Assembly: GCF_027925155.1 (NCBI RefSeq)
Contig: NZ_BSDY01000005.1
Location: 124,001-188,000 of the forward strand
DNA from: Propionigenium maris DSM 9537
GTDB taxonomy: Bacteria; Fusobacteriota; Fusobacteriia; Fusobacteriales; Fusobacteriaceae
Length of the DNA: 64,000 nt
Reading direction: 5' to 3'
Below are positions 35,458-44,700 of the stretch, in pieces. Position numbers and translations under genes: made by a program. The notes beneath the pieces are model-generated. The model saw only the letters and a list, made by a program, of their open reading frames with translations. It was not told the DNA's origin and made no database searches. Every line of letters starts with the position of its first letter. Position 1 is the stretch's first letter.

Positions 35458-35704
35458 AAATGATTTAAAGTTTTGCTTATTTAGGTTTGGATAATCAAGA
35501 AAGAAAATTTTTAGGAATTTCAAGGAAAAAAGCCATATAAATTTTTAAAAGTTTACATTCAAGGTTCACCTTAAGATAAGTAAGTGGTTGTAAAAATTTA
35601 AGAGTAACCTATAAAAAATTTGGTCGCTTTTTTCCCTATAAGAAATTAAAAAATGATCTAAACTTCACTTTATTGATTTTGTTAAAAAAGAAAGACAAAG
35701 TAGT
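35458..35704. other. AT-rich intergenic sequence
   Basis: No gene, RNA or terminator can be supported here; it lies between repeat copy B and the leader-peptide promoter. Confidence 0.4.
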
Positions 35705-35733
35705 TTGAAAATTATACATTCTTATGCTATACT
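35705..35733 (+). promoter_or_regulatory. promoter of leader peptide / lspA-like operon
   Basis: TTGAAA (35705-35710), a 17-bp spacer, and TATACT (35728-35733) preceded by TGC (extended -10). Confidence 0.75.
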
Positions 35734-35765
35734 ACACTAGTAATAGATATTAGGAGGACACCGTT

Positions 35766-35822
35766 ATGTTTTTTAAGTTAAAGAAAGTTACATCCTCATC
35801 CTCATACTCAGTAAAGAAGTAG
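35766..35822 (+). CDS. 18-residue Ser-rich leader peptide
   Basis: A short frame encoding MFFKLKKVTSSSSYSVKK, with five Ser codons in seven (TCC TCA TCC TCA TAC TCA region). The AGGAGGA site is ideal at 7 nt and a strong promoter lies upstream. It precedes an intrinsic terminator and the LspA-like gene, the layout of a translational attenuation leader. Stalling at the Ser-rich stretch, or by a ribosome-targeting drug, would be the sensed event; this is inference. Confidence 0.65.
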   Translation: MFFKLKKVTSSSSYSVKK

Positions 35823-35890
35823 AGTTGTTATGTTGTTACTTTAAGAAAAGTTCAATGTTTCGAGTCTATTTTGTTTCATTTCAATGAATA

Positions 35891-35961
35891 TGAGCAGGGT
35901 GATGACTTGGTGTCAAATAGCAAAGATTACTATCCTGCAGATAACTGCAGGATTTTTTTTT
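35891..35961 (+). promoter_or_regulatory. transcription attenuator ahead of the LspA-like gene
   Basis: The terminator has a perfect 9-bp stem ATCCTGCAG (35932-35940) / CTGCAGGAT (35945-35953), loop ATAA, then eight or nine T. A competing antiterminator can form between GCAGGGTG (35894-35901) and TATCCTGC (35931-35938). The segment 35891-35905 can also pair with the Ser-codon region of the leader (TCATC 35796-35800 and CTCA 35807-35810), so the leader ribosome could decide which structure forms. Confidence 0.6.
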
Positions 35962-35975
35962 ACTGGAGGAAGCCT

Positions 35976-36389
35976 ATGCACTGGATATTGATACTTGTAC
36001 TCTTTATAGTGGATATCTACACTAAGATCATTGCAGAAAAAAAGCTAAAGTATCAGCCCAGATCCTACTTTGGCGGAAAGCTTCAGTTTTACTATGTGAG
36101 AAACTTTGGGATAGCCTTTAACAGGCTGAACCACAAGAAAAATTTTATATTGATATGTAACTTTGTACTGCTCTTTTACATAGGCTACCTGCTTCTCTTC
36201 TCCCCTATGAACAAAACGGGACTGGCTCTTGTTCTTGCAGGGGGACTGGGGAATACCCTCAACAGACTTATAAGGGGATATGTAATAGATTTTTTATACT
36301 TTGCCATCAAGGGGTTTCCGGTGTTTAACCTGGCAGACTTCTATATATTCGGTGGGATGGGAATAATACTGGTACAGGATTTATTTTAG
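35976..36389 (+). CDS. LspA-like membrane protein lacking a catalytic Asp
   Basis: A 137-residue, four-helix protein of the signal peptidase II family. Conserved boxes are present: VDIYTK (Asp13), VRNFGIAFN, and FNLAD with Asp121. In the GNxxDR box, however, the sequence is GNTLNRL, so the catalytic Asp is Asn96. By contrast the housekeeping LspA at 11850 has both Asp. It is therefore predicted to bind but not cleave prolipoproteins. The start is the ATG behind ctggagga, 15 nt after the attenuator; the longer open frame is rejected because it reads through the terminator. It is 13 nt before the YgjP-like gene. Confidence 0.75.
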   Translation: MHWILILVLFIVDIYTKIIAEKKLKYQPRSYFGGKLQFYYVRNFGIAFNRLNHKKNFILICNFVLLFYIGYLLLFSPMNKTGLALVLAGGLGNTLNRLIRGYVIDFLYFAIKGFPVFNLADFYIFGGMGIILVQDLF

Positions 36390-36402
36390 AAAAGGAAGAT
36401 AG

Positions 36403-36909
36403 ATGAAGGAATTAAAATATTTAAATGGATATCAGAAACACCTCCTAGAGGGTGTGGAAACCATGATAAAAAAGAATAAGCTACACCAATACATCTTAAA
36501 CAATTACCCAAAGCCACACAAGGTGGCCAACGACAAGATGCTCTACAACTACGTGATGGAGCTGAAGAATGAGTATCTGAAGAAGGGAGACCCCATAAGC
36601 AAGGTCCTCTACGATCCAAAGATAAGTTTGGAAAATCAGGCTCTGGGCCTTCACACCTATGTGAGCAGGGTACAGGGAAAGAAGCTCAAGAGTAAGAATG
36701 AGATAAGGATAGCCTCTGTATTTAAGAGGATGCCTGTAGAGTTTCTCAGGGTAATAGTTGTGCACGAGCTTGCACACCTGAGGGAGAAGAACCACGACAA
36801 GCCCTTCTACAAGCTCTGCCAGCACATGGAACCCAACTACTTCCAGCTGGAGTTTGATATGAGGTTATATCTTACTTATATGGATGTATTTGGAAAAAGC
36901 TTATATTAA
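36403..36909 (+). CDS. YgjP/DUF45-family zinc metallopeptidase
   Basis: A 168-residue protein with the zinc motif HELAH (121-125, Glu122 catalytic) followed by REKNHDKPFYKLC, in which His131 is the third ligand; this is the YgjP-like SprT-type arrangement. Its biological substrate is unknown. It is cotranscribed with the LspA-like gene and so shares its attenuator. The ribosome site is aaggaaga. Confidence 0.85.
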   Translation: MKELKYLNGYQKHLLEGVETMIKKNKLHQYILNNYPKPHKVANDKMLYNYVMELKNEYLKKGDPISKVLYDPKISLENQALGLHTYVSRVQGKKLKSKNEIRIASVFKRMPVEFLRVIVVHELAHLREKNHDKPFYKLCQHMEPNYFQLEFDMRLYLTYMDVFGKSLY

Positions 36910-36914
36910 TAAGC

Positions 36915-36943
36915 GATACTTTTGCCTTGATGCAAAAAGTATC
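36915..36943 (+). repeat. hairpin repeat, copy 4
   Basis: GATACTTTTGC and GCAAAAAGTATC with loop CTTGAT, starting 5 nt after the stop of the YgjP-like gene. The loop and arms match copy 1. Confidence 0.7.
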
Positions 36944-37302
36944 CAAAAGATCAAGACCTTTCAGATGTCTCAGGAGATAGATAATTATATACGGGCTTTA
37001 TGAGCTACATCTCTTACTCTGAAGGGAAAGAATAATGTAAAACGTAAGAAAAACTTAAGCGGTCCGACGCCCTAGCAGATGACTTGGTAAAGGTTTAATC
37101 GACCTGAAAGGTCGTAAAGATTTGGAGACCTCCTTCTGCCTGATTTGGCAGGAGCTGAGTAATGAGCTAGGCCGTAAAACAGAATAAGTTCCGCAGTGAT
37201 AAACTATAGATACTTAACCTCAGGAACGAGGACTGTAGCTTGTAAAGGGCATAGATGCAGAATCCTACCCGGGAAGGATCAGAAGGGGGCCCCCTTTCTT
37301 GG
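36944..37302 (+). other. possible structured RNA or mobile-element core between hairpin repeats
   Basis: No coding frame is convincing. The stretch holds several small stem-loops: CGACC-TGAAA-GGTCG near 37100, TGCC-tgattt-GGCA near 37138, and CCTC-aggaac-GAGG near 37220. It is GC-richer than neighbouring intergenic DNA and is bounded by hairpin repeat copies 4 and 5, so the whole ~415-bp unit may be one element. A structured RNA is possible but no known family is recognised. Confidence 0.4.
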
Positions 37303-37330
37303 TTCGTTCTTTGGGGGAGCAAAGAATGAA
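37303..37330 (+). repeat. hairpin repeat, copy 5
   Basis: TTCGTTCTTTG (37303-37313) and CAAAGAATGAA (37320-37330), one G-U pair, G-rich loop. It ends 17 nt before the ribosome site of the next gene. Confidence 0.65.
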
Positions 37331-37361
37331 TGTAAATTGTTTCAAAAAAGGAGAATAGAGA

Positions 37362-37949
37362 TTGAAGAAGAGAATATATTTTGATAAAGAGGGAGATATG
37401 AAGTATATTTCCCACCTAGATACCATAAGGTTTCTGGAAAGGCTATTTAAGAAGGCAAATATAAAGGTTAAATTTTCAGAGGGGTTCCACCCAAGACCAA
37501 AGATGTCCTTTGGGAACCCAGTATCACTTGGAGTAGAGGCATATAACGAGGTAATGGACCTGGAGCTTGCTGAGGATATGGATAACGATGAGCTGCTGGC
37601 TAAGATGAATGAGTTCTGCCCGGAAGGGATCAGGTTCAAGGCTGTGGAAGAGGTTCCTAGAAAAGCCAGTATCGTAAATGATTTTGAGGTAATGATATAT
37701 GAGATCAGGGGAGAGCAGGAGGTTATCGACAGGATAGCAGCTGTGCTGGCTCAGGATGAAATTATAGAGGAAAGAATAAAGAAGAGAAAACTTCAGAAGA
37801 GAGATCTTAAGGAGAAGCTTGTGGACTACAGGGTAGAGGGGAACCTCCTCTATCTAGAGGTTAGAAACACATCTCCAAACGCCTTCCTAGGTGTTGCAGG
37901 AGTGGAACTAGCTCAGGTAGAGATAAAGAAGATGGGATACAAGAAGTAA
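37362..37949 (+). CDS. TIGR03936-family (DUF2344) radical-SAM-associated protein
   Basis: A 195-residue protein with the family's N-terminus (YFDKEGDMKYISHLDTIRFLERLFKKA) and GFHPRPKMSFGNPVSLGVE. Members are usually encoded next to, or fused with, a radical SAM protein and ribonuclease G; that partner is not visible in this window. The function is not established. The start is TTG, set by aaaggaga 8 nt upstream and the conserved N-terminus. Confidence 0.85.
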   Translation: MKKRIYFDKEGDMKYISHLDTIRFLERLFKKANIKVKFSEGFHPRPKMSFGNPVSLGVEAYNEVMDLELAEDMDNDELLAKMNEFCPEGIRFKAVEEVPRKASIVNDFEVMIYEIRGEQEVIDRIAAVLAQDEIIEERIKKRKLQKRDLKEKLVDYRVEGNLLYLEVRNTSPNAFLGVAGVELAQVEIKKMGYKK

Positions 37950-38002
37950 AAAAGCTTAAAAATAAAAATTTTTATAGATAAAAGTAAAGGGAGGGTATTG
38001 AG

Positions 38003-39280
38003 ATGCTAGACTTAAGATACATCAGAGACAATATTGAATTTTTAGAGGAGATGCTAAAAAACAGAGGTACTGAGGTAAACCTGAATGAGTTTGAACAGTA
38101 CGACGCAGAGAGAAGAGAGATCCTTACAAAGGTAGAGGCTCTTAAGCACAAGAGAAACACTGTATCTCAAGAGATCGGTAAGTTAATGAGAGAGGGTAAG
38201 AAGGAAGAGGCTGAGGCAATCAAAGCTGAGATGGGAGGAGTGTCTGGAGAGATAAAAACTCTAGATGCAAGACTTGGCGAGCTAGATGAGAAGCTTAGAT
38301 ACTTCCAGATGACTATTCCTAACGTATACCACGAGTCAACTCCAGTTGGAAACGACGAAGAGGACAACCTTCTTGTAAGATCATGGGGAGAGCCTAGAAA
38401 GTTTGACTTCGAACCAAAGGCACACTATGAGCTTGGAGAGGACCTTGAGATCCTTGACTTTGAAAGAGGAGCTAAGCTTGGAGGATCAAGATTTACTATA
38501 TACAGAGGAGCTGGAGCAAGACTTGAGAGAGCTCTTATCAACTTCATGCTAGACCTTCACACTACTGAGCACGGATATACTGAGCACATCACTCCATATA
38601 TCGTAAACAGAGAGATCTGCGAGGGAACTGGTCAGCTTCCTAAGTTTGAGGAGGACATGTACAAGACTACAGATGATATGTTCCTAATCTCAACTTCAGA
38701 GATCACTCTTACAAGTATCCACAGAAAGGAGATCCTAGAGGAGAAGGACCTTCCTAAGTACTACACAGCTCACTCACCTTGCTTCAGAAGAGAAGCTGGA
38801 TCATATGGAAGAGACATGAAGGGACTAATCAGACAGCACCAGTTCAACAAGGTTGAGATGGTAAAGCTTGCTACTCCTCAGACTTCATATGATGAGCTTG
38901 AAAAGATGGTAGTTAACGCAGAAACTGTACTTCAGAGACTGGGACTTCCATACAGAATAGTTCAGCTGTGTACTGGAGATATCGGATTCGGAGCGACTAA
39001 AACTTATGACCTAGAGGTATGGGTACCAGCTCAAGGTAAATACAGAGAGATCTCATCTTGTTCAAACTGTGGAGACTTTCAGGCTAGAAGAATGGGTCTT
39101 AAGTACAGACCAGAGGGAGAGAAGAAGAGCGAGTTCGTGCACACACTAAACGGATCTGGTGTAGCTGTAGGTAGAGCACTTCTCGCAATCCTTGAAAACT
39201 ACCAGCAGGAGGATGGATCTATCATCGTTCCTGAGGCACTAAGACCTTACATGGGTGGAGCAGATGTTATTAAAAAGTAG
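38003..39280 (+). CDS. serS: seryl-tRNA synthetase
   Basis: Class II synthetase, 425 residues: an N-terminal tRNA-binding coiled-coil arm (~25-105), motif 2 ([23 protein letters not shown]) and motif 3 ([17 protein letters not shown]). The ribosome site is agggaggg. It lies 1.6 kb after the Ser-rich leader peptide unit, which may be coincidence. It overlaps the following membrane-protein frame. Confidence 0.97.
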   Translation: MLDLRYIRDNIEFLEEMLKNRGTEVNLNEFEQYDAERREILTKVEALKHKRNTVSQEIGKLMREGKKEEAEAIKAEMGGVSGEIKTLDARLGELDEKLRYFQMTIPNVYHESTPVGNDEEDNLLVRSWGEPRKFDFEPKAHYELGEDLEILDFERGAKLGGSRFTIYRGAGARLERALINFMLDLHTTEHGYTEHITPYIVNREICEGTGQLPKFEEDMYKTTDDMFLISTSEITLTSIHRKEILEEKDLPKYYTAHSPCFRREAGSYGRDMKGLIRQHQFNKVEMVKLATPQTSYDELEKMVVNAETVLQRLGLPYRIVQLCTGDIGFGATKTYDLEVWVPAQGKYREISSCSNCGDFQARRMGLKYRPEGEKKSEFVHTLNGSGVAVGRALLAILENYQQEDGSIIVPEALRPYMGGADVIKK

Positions 39281-39737
39281 TTTACTTCTTCTTTTTATAG
39301 GTAATGTCTATCTATCTCACCCCCTGGATATGGGGGTGATCTTTCTTATAGTTCTTACTATAAACCTCTTTAAGAATAAGGAGCTGAAGAAGGGTCTGAA
39401 GAAGATGAAGTTTCTCTTTCTCTTCTATATGGGTACCTGTTTCTTTCAGCTTCTCTACCTTCAGGAGGGGGAAGTGGTCTATAGGTTATATAATTTTTAT
39501 ATCACAAAGACCGGAATCATTACAGTCACTGTGAACTTTTTGAGGATAATAAACCTTATTATGATATCCTGGCTTGCCAATTCTGGTAACCTTCTTAGGG
39601 GACCCCTTAAGAAATACCAGCTTGTTGGGGAGTGTGTCATGGAGATGGTGCCAGAAGCTTTTAGTCTGTTTAAGAAAAGAATGAAACCAAAATGGTTCTT
39701 TCGGCATATTTTGAAACAAATAAAGGTTAAAATATAG
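39264..39737 (+). CDS. hypothetical membrane protein
   Basis: A 157-residue protein with about four hydrophobic segments (starting [16 protein letters not shown] and [19 protein letters not shown]) and a basic C-terminus ending [15 protein letters not shown]. It overlaps serS by 17 nt in another frame, with gggtggag as ribosome site; GTG at 39255 is an alternative. No family can be named with confidence, although the layout (small polytopic protein with basic tail) recalls energy-coupling-factor T components in part. Confidence 0.6.
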   Translation: MLLKSSLLLLFIGNVYLSHPLDMGVIFLIVLTINLFKNKELKKGLKKMKFLFLFYMGTCFFQLLYLQEGEVVYRLYNFYITKTGIITVTVNFLRIINLIMISWLANSGNLLRGPLKKYQLVGECVMEMVPEAFSLFKKRMKPKWFFRHILKQIKVKI

Positions 39738-39749
39738 CCTAAGGTATGT

Positions 39750-39778
39750 TTGATTTTAGAAAAGAAATTTGTTAGAAT
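39750..39778 (+). promoter_or_regulatory. promoter for fba
   Basis: TTGATT (39750-39755), a 17-bp spacer, and TAGAAT (39773-39778), about 40 nt before the start codon. Confidence 0.7.
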
Positions 39779-39817
39779 GGGTATGTAGAAAACATTTGAT
39801 GGAGGATGATTTTGACT

Positions 39818-40798
39818 ATGAAATACAATTATAAGGACTTAGGTCTTTCAAACACAAAGGAAATGTTCAAGCACGCTAACGAAAATGGGTATGCTGTACC
39901 AGCTTTTAACTTTAACAACATGGAAATGATGCAGGCTATCGTTGAAGGATGTGCTGAGATGGGATCACCTGTAATCCTACAATGTTCAACAGGTGCTAGA
40001 ACTTACATGGGTAAGGAAACTGTACCAATGCTTGCTATGGCAGCAGTAAAGATCGCTAGATCAATGGGATCGGACATTCCTATCGCACTTCACCTAGATC
40101 ACGGACCATCACTAGAGGCAATCAAGGACTGTATCGACTACGGATTCTCATCTGTAATGATCGACGGTTCTCACTATGACTTCGAAAAGAACATCGCAAT
40201 CTCAAAGGAAGCTGCAGAGTACGCTCACAAGTTTGACGTAACTGTAGAAGCTGAGCTTGGAGTACTAGCTGGAGTAGAGGATGACGTAGTAGCAGACGAA
40301 CACGTTTTCACTCAGCCAGAGGAAGTAGAGGAGTTTGTATCAAGAACTGGTGTTGATTCACTAGCTATCGCTATCGGTACATCTCACGGAGCTCACAAGT
40401 TTAAGCCAGGAACTGACCCTAAGCTTAAGCACGAAATCCTATCTGAGATCGAGACTAAGATCCCTGGATTCCCTATCGTACTTCACGGATCATCAGCTGT
40501 ACCTCAGGAGTTCGTAGCAACTATCAAGGAGTTCGGAGGAGAGCTTAAGGACGCTATTGGTATCCCTGATTCTGAGCTTAGAGGAGCTACTAAATCAGCA
40601 GTTGCTAAGATCAACGTAGATACTGACGGAAGACTTGCATTCACTGCAGGAGTAAGAGAAGTATTTGGAACTAAGCCAGGAGAGTTTGACCCTAGAAAAT
40701 ATCTTGGAAACGGAAAATCTAAGATGAAGAACTACTACAAGACTAAGATCGCTAACGTATTCGGTTCAGAGGGAGCTTACAAGAAAGGAACTATGTAA
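39818..40798 (+). CDS. fba: class II fructose-1,6-bisphosphate aldolase
   Basis: Zinc-dependent aldolase of glycolysis and gluconeogenesis. The 326 residues contain the signature blocks VPAFNFNNME, IALHLDHG (zinc and catalytic region), VEAELG, AIGTSHGAHKF and VLHGSSAVPQE. The ATG at 39818 fits the family N-terminus (MKYNYKDLGL); an in-frame start at 39806 abuts the ggagga site and is too close. Codons are strongly biased, as expected for a highly expressed enzyme. It has its own promoter and terminator. Confidence 0.95.
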   Translation: MKYNYKDLGLSNTKEMFKHANENGYAVPAFNFNNMEMMQAIVEGCAEMGSPVILQCSTGARTYMGKETVPMLAMAAVKIARSMGSDIPIALHLDHGPSLEAIKDCIDYGFSSVMIDGSHYDFEKNIAISKEAAEYAHKFDVTVEAELGVLAGVEDDVVADEHVFTQPEEVEEFVSRTGVDSLAIAIGTSHGAHKFKPGTDPKLKHEILSEIETKIPGFPIVLHGSSAVPQEFVATIKEFGGELKDAIGIPDSELRGATKSAVAKINVDTDGRLAFTAGVREVFGTKPGEFDPRKYLGNGKSKMKNYYKTKIANVFGSEGAYKKGTM

Positions 40799-40829
40799 TT
40801 AGATCTTCATAAAGTAAAGTATAGATAAA

Positions 40830-40858
40830 GAAAAAAGGAGCCCAGAGCTCCTTTTTTT
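40830..40858 (+). terminator. terminator after fba
   Basis: The stem aaaggagc / gctccttt with loop ccaga is followed by seven T. Confidence 0.9.
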
Positions 40859-40952
40859 ACATCTTTTATTATTTTATAGTTTAACCCCCTGCCAGGAAAC
40901 AGCACTCCAATACCTGTCCCTATCTGATCCAAGCTGTAAAGGGAGGTGGAGA

Positions 40953-41120
40953 TTAATTGTCGGACTTCAGCTTGAATACAAGGTCGGTAATAGCTTCAAG
41001 CTTCTCTCTGTACTCCTTTATCTTAATATCATTTTCCTCTGCCCAAGCCTTTTCTAGTTTTTTTTCAAATTCAGCCATATCCTTCTTCAGTTCCTCTAAG
41101 TTCTTTTTCATTTCCTTCAT
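40953..41120 (-). CDS. small coiled-coil protein
   Basis: A 55-residue reverse-strand gene with an ideal aaggaggg site 7-8 nt before the ATG. The sequence is a continuous charged amphipathic helix (NLEELKKDMAEFEKKLEKAW, then a second helix) with heptad spacing, so a coiled-coil oligomer or adaptor is likely. No family is recognised. It sits alone between fba and pyrG. Confidence 0.65.
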   Translation of the reverse strand: MKEMKKNLEELKKDMAEFEKKLEKAWAEENDIKIKEYREKLEAITDLVFKLKSDN

Positions 41121-41228
41121 ACTTATCCCTCCTTAATTGATTTTAGAAAATATCTACTGAAAATAAGGGTAAAAACCTTTATTAAAATTGTATTCTGAAA
41201 AAGAATTTGAAAATACTTAATTTTATCC

Positions 41229-41257
41229 TTGAAATGCCCTCGTTCTTATGGTATACT
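41229..41257 (+). promoter_or_regulatory. promoter for pyrG
   Basis: TTGAAA (41229-41234), a 17-bp spacer, and TATACT (41252-41257) preceded by TGG (extended -10). The transcript would have a ~170-nt leader. Confidence 0.75.
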
Positions 41258-41312
41258 CTTCTGAGTGAATTGAGAAAAGCAATTACAAATTACTTGAAAA
41301 TTAAAGATAGTT

Positions 41313-43033
<1,721 letters not shown>

Positions 43034-43037
43034 TTTT

Positions 43038-43068
43038 AAGAGCAGGAATTTTCCTGCTCTTTTTTTAT
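43038..43068 (+). terminator. terminator after pyrG
   Basis: The perfect stem agagcagga / tcctgctct with loop atttt-type is followed by seven T. Confidence 0.9.
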
Positions 43069-43272
43069 TTTTTGGAAGGATCTGCAGCTTAAGGGGAGGA
43101 GATAAAACTTGAAGCGACTGAACTCACTGATATATGGTTGTAATAAAACTCTATTGTTGACTAAAAAACTAATTAAATTATTGGGAGTTTTAAACAAAAA
43201 GCTCTTTATTTTTAGTATTAAAAATTTCATTTTGCTGGTTTTGTGGGGTAAACTTGTACTAGGAGGTGAACT

Positions 43273-44034
43273 GTGGAGAGAGGAAGAATTTATTATTTTT
43301 CAGGAACTGGAAATAGTTACTACTGCGCAAAAAAAATAGGGGAGAAACTGCACCTAAAGGTGGAGGGGATCCGAAGGGAAACAGAGGCAGCAGGGGAGAT
43401 GGAGTACCTTGGTCTGGTGTTCCCAGTCTATGCCCTGGGACCTCCTAATATAGTGAGAGATTTTATAAGGAAGCTTGAGGGATTGGAAGCTTCCTATGTC
43501 TTTGTAGTTCTTACCTATGGGGGAGCCTATGGTAGGGCTTTGGAGTATACAAGGGATCTTCTTAAGAAGGAGGGAGTAGACCTGAGCTACGGGGCAGCAG
43601 TGAGGTATCCAGACAACTATATAATAGCTTTTAAGGTTCCCAGCCTAGAGAAGCAGATGAAACTCATAGGAGATGGTGATAGGAAGCTAGGGAGGATATT
43701 GAAGGATCTCGCTGGAAATAAAAAGCTACTTGAGAGGGACAAGATCCCTATGAGGTATATTCCCAATATGATCTATGAGTACTCAGCTAAAAGATTCAGA
43801 AAGATGGGAAAAAATCTCAAGGCAGATGACAGCTGTATCTCCTGCGGTCTATGTGAGAGGGAGTGTCCTACTAAAAATATAGTCCTGGCAGGAAAAAAAA
43901 TTGTTTTTGGGGTCAGGTGTGAGCTGTGCTTAAGATGTGTACATATATGTCCTAAAAATTCTATTAATTACAAAAACAGAACGCAAAACAAAAAAAGATA
44001 CCTAAATCCAAGGGTCTACATGGTTAAGAAGTGA
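43273..44034 (+). CDS. EFR1-family flavodoxin-ferredoxin fusion
   Basis: A 253-residue electron carrier: an N-terminal flavodoxin-like domain with FMN loop FSGTGNSYYCA (about 9-19) and a C-terminal 2[4Fe-4S] ferredoxin domain with CISCGLCERECP and CELCLRCVHICP. This is the EFR1 (EFR1 family ferrodoxin) arrangement. It may serve as a redox partner of low-potential metabolism; its direct partner is unknown. The start is GTG, behind the aggaggtg site. It lies just upstream of, but not in, the hydrogenase operon. Confidence 0.88.
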   Translation: MERGRIYYFSGTGNSYYCAKKIGEKLHLKVEGIRRETEAAGEMEYLGLVFPVYALGPPNIVRDFIRKLEGLEASYVFVVLTYGGAYGRALEYTRDLLKKEGVDLSYGAAVRYPDNYIIAFKVPSLEKQMKLIGDGDRKLGRILKDLAGNKKLLERDKIPMRYIPNMIYEYSAKRFRKMGKNLKADDSCISCGLCERECPTKNIVLAGKKIVFGVRCELCLRCVHICPKNSINYKNRTQNKKRYLNPRVYMVKK

Positions 44035-44077
44035 TCTCAAAAAGTGCATTTTTTAACAAAATGAGTTTGAAGAAGTT

Positions 44078-44183
44078 TTGACATACAAAATATATGCTTC
44101 GTATGTCTAAAAAAACATTGCTTTTGAAATAAAAATAGTGTTATATTTGATGTGGATATAGTTATTTTATTAACATAAAATAA
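44078..44183 (+). promoter_or_regulatory. promoter/operator region of the hydrogenase operon
   Basis: TTGACA (44078-44083) and TATGTC (44102-44107) with an 18-bp spacer. An inverted repeat GACATAC ... GTATGTC spans exactly the -35 to the -10, a good operator position. A second, larger dyad TTATTTTAT-TAAC-ATAAAATAA (44162-44183) lies just before the ribosome site. Upstream at 44049-44065, CATTTT-TTAAC-AAAATG resembles half of a Rex site (TTAACAA). Regulation by Rex is inferred. Confidence 0.5.
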
Positions 44184-44203
44184 ACATAAAAGGGGAGGAT
44201 AAG

Positions 44204-44689
44204 ATGGCTTGTAAGAACGAACTTAAAGAATCATGTTTTAAAGAACTAGATGAGTTTATACTTTCAATTGAAGATAAGCAAGGAGCACTAATATCTGTAC
44301 TGCATAAGGCGCAGGAAATTTTTGGATACCTGCCAAAGGAGATTCAGGAGTTTGTAGCAGAAAGACTGGATCTATCGTTAGCAAAGGTATATGGAGTAGT
44401 TAGTTTCTATTCCTTCTTTACTATGACTCCAAAGGGGAAACACCCAGTTTCTGTCTGTATGGGAACAGCTTGCTACGTTAGAGGAGCAGGAAAGGTACTA
44501 GAGGACTTTGAAAAGCAGCTAGGAATCAGCGCTGGAGAAACTACTGTAGATGGAGAGTTCTCAATCGACGCTCTTAGATGTGTTGGAGCATGCGGACTGG
44601 CACCAGTGGTACTTATCGGTGAGGATGTATTTGGTAAGGATGAAGCTAAGGATGTTGCGGGATTAATCGCAAAGTACAGAGGTCAATAG
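44204..44689 (+). CDS. hydC: NADH-linked [FeFe]-hydrogenase, NuoE-like [2Fe-2S] subunit
   Basis: A 161-residue thioredoxin-like [2Fe-2S] protein with ligands Cys85, Cys90 (CMGTACYVRG) and Cys126, Cys130 (RCVGAC), matching NuoE/HydC/HndA. It relays electrons between the NADH module (45135) and the hydrogenase subunit (46970). The ribosome site is aggggagga. It is the first gene of the operon; the next starts 11 nt after its stop, behind a strong site. Confidence 0.92.
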   Translation: MACKNELKESCFKELDEFILSIEDKQGALISVLHKAQEIFGYLPKEIQEFVAERLDLSLAKVYGVVSFYSFFTMTPKGKHPVSVCMGTACYVRGAGKVLEDFEKQLGISAGETTVDGEFSIDALRCVGACGLAPVVLIGEDVFGKDEAKDVAGLIAKYRGQ

Positions 44690-44700
44690 GAGGATTTAAG

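Noticed and set aside
35263..35523. 86-codon reverse-strand frame across dispersed repeat copy B
   Set aside because: No ribosome site, and the other copy of the repeat is interrupted by stops in the same frame; treated as a by-product of the repeat.
35871..35975. N-terminal extension of the LspA-like protein
   Set aside because: It would be translated through the attenuator terminator and lacks a ribosome site; the ATG at 35976 has a good one and matches the family start.
32228..37330. CRISPR array
   Set aside because: The repeats are five dispersed, variable inverted repeats at irregular spacing, not identical direct repeats with uniform spacers; no cas genes.
37196..37384. 62-codon + strand frame across hairpin repeat copy 5
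   Set aside because: Runs through the repeat and into the next gene in another frame; no ribosome site.
43109..43339. 76-codon + strand frame before the EFR1 gene, TTG start
   Set aside because: A ribosome-like aaggggagga precedes it, but it overlaps the well-supported EFR1 start by 67 nt, is A/T-rich and has no recognisable content; the purine run may be incidental.
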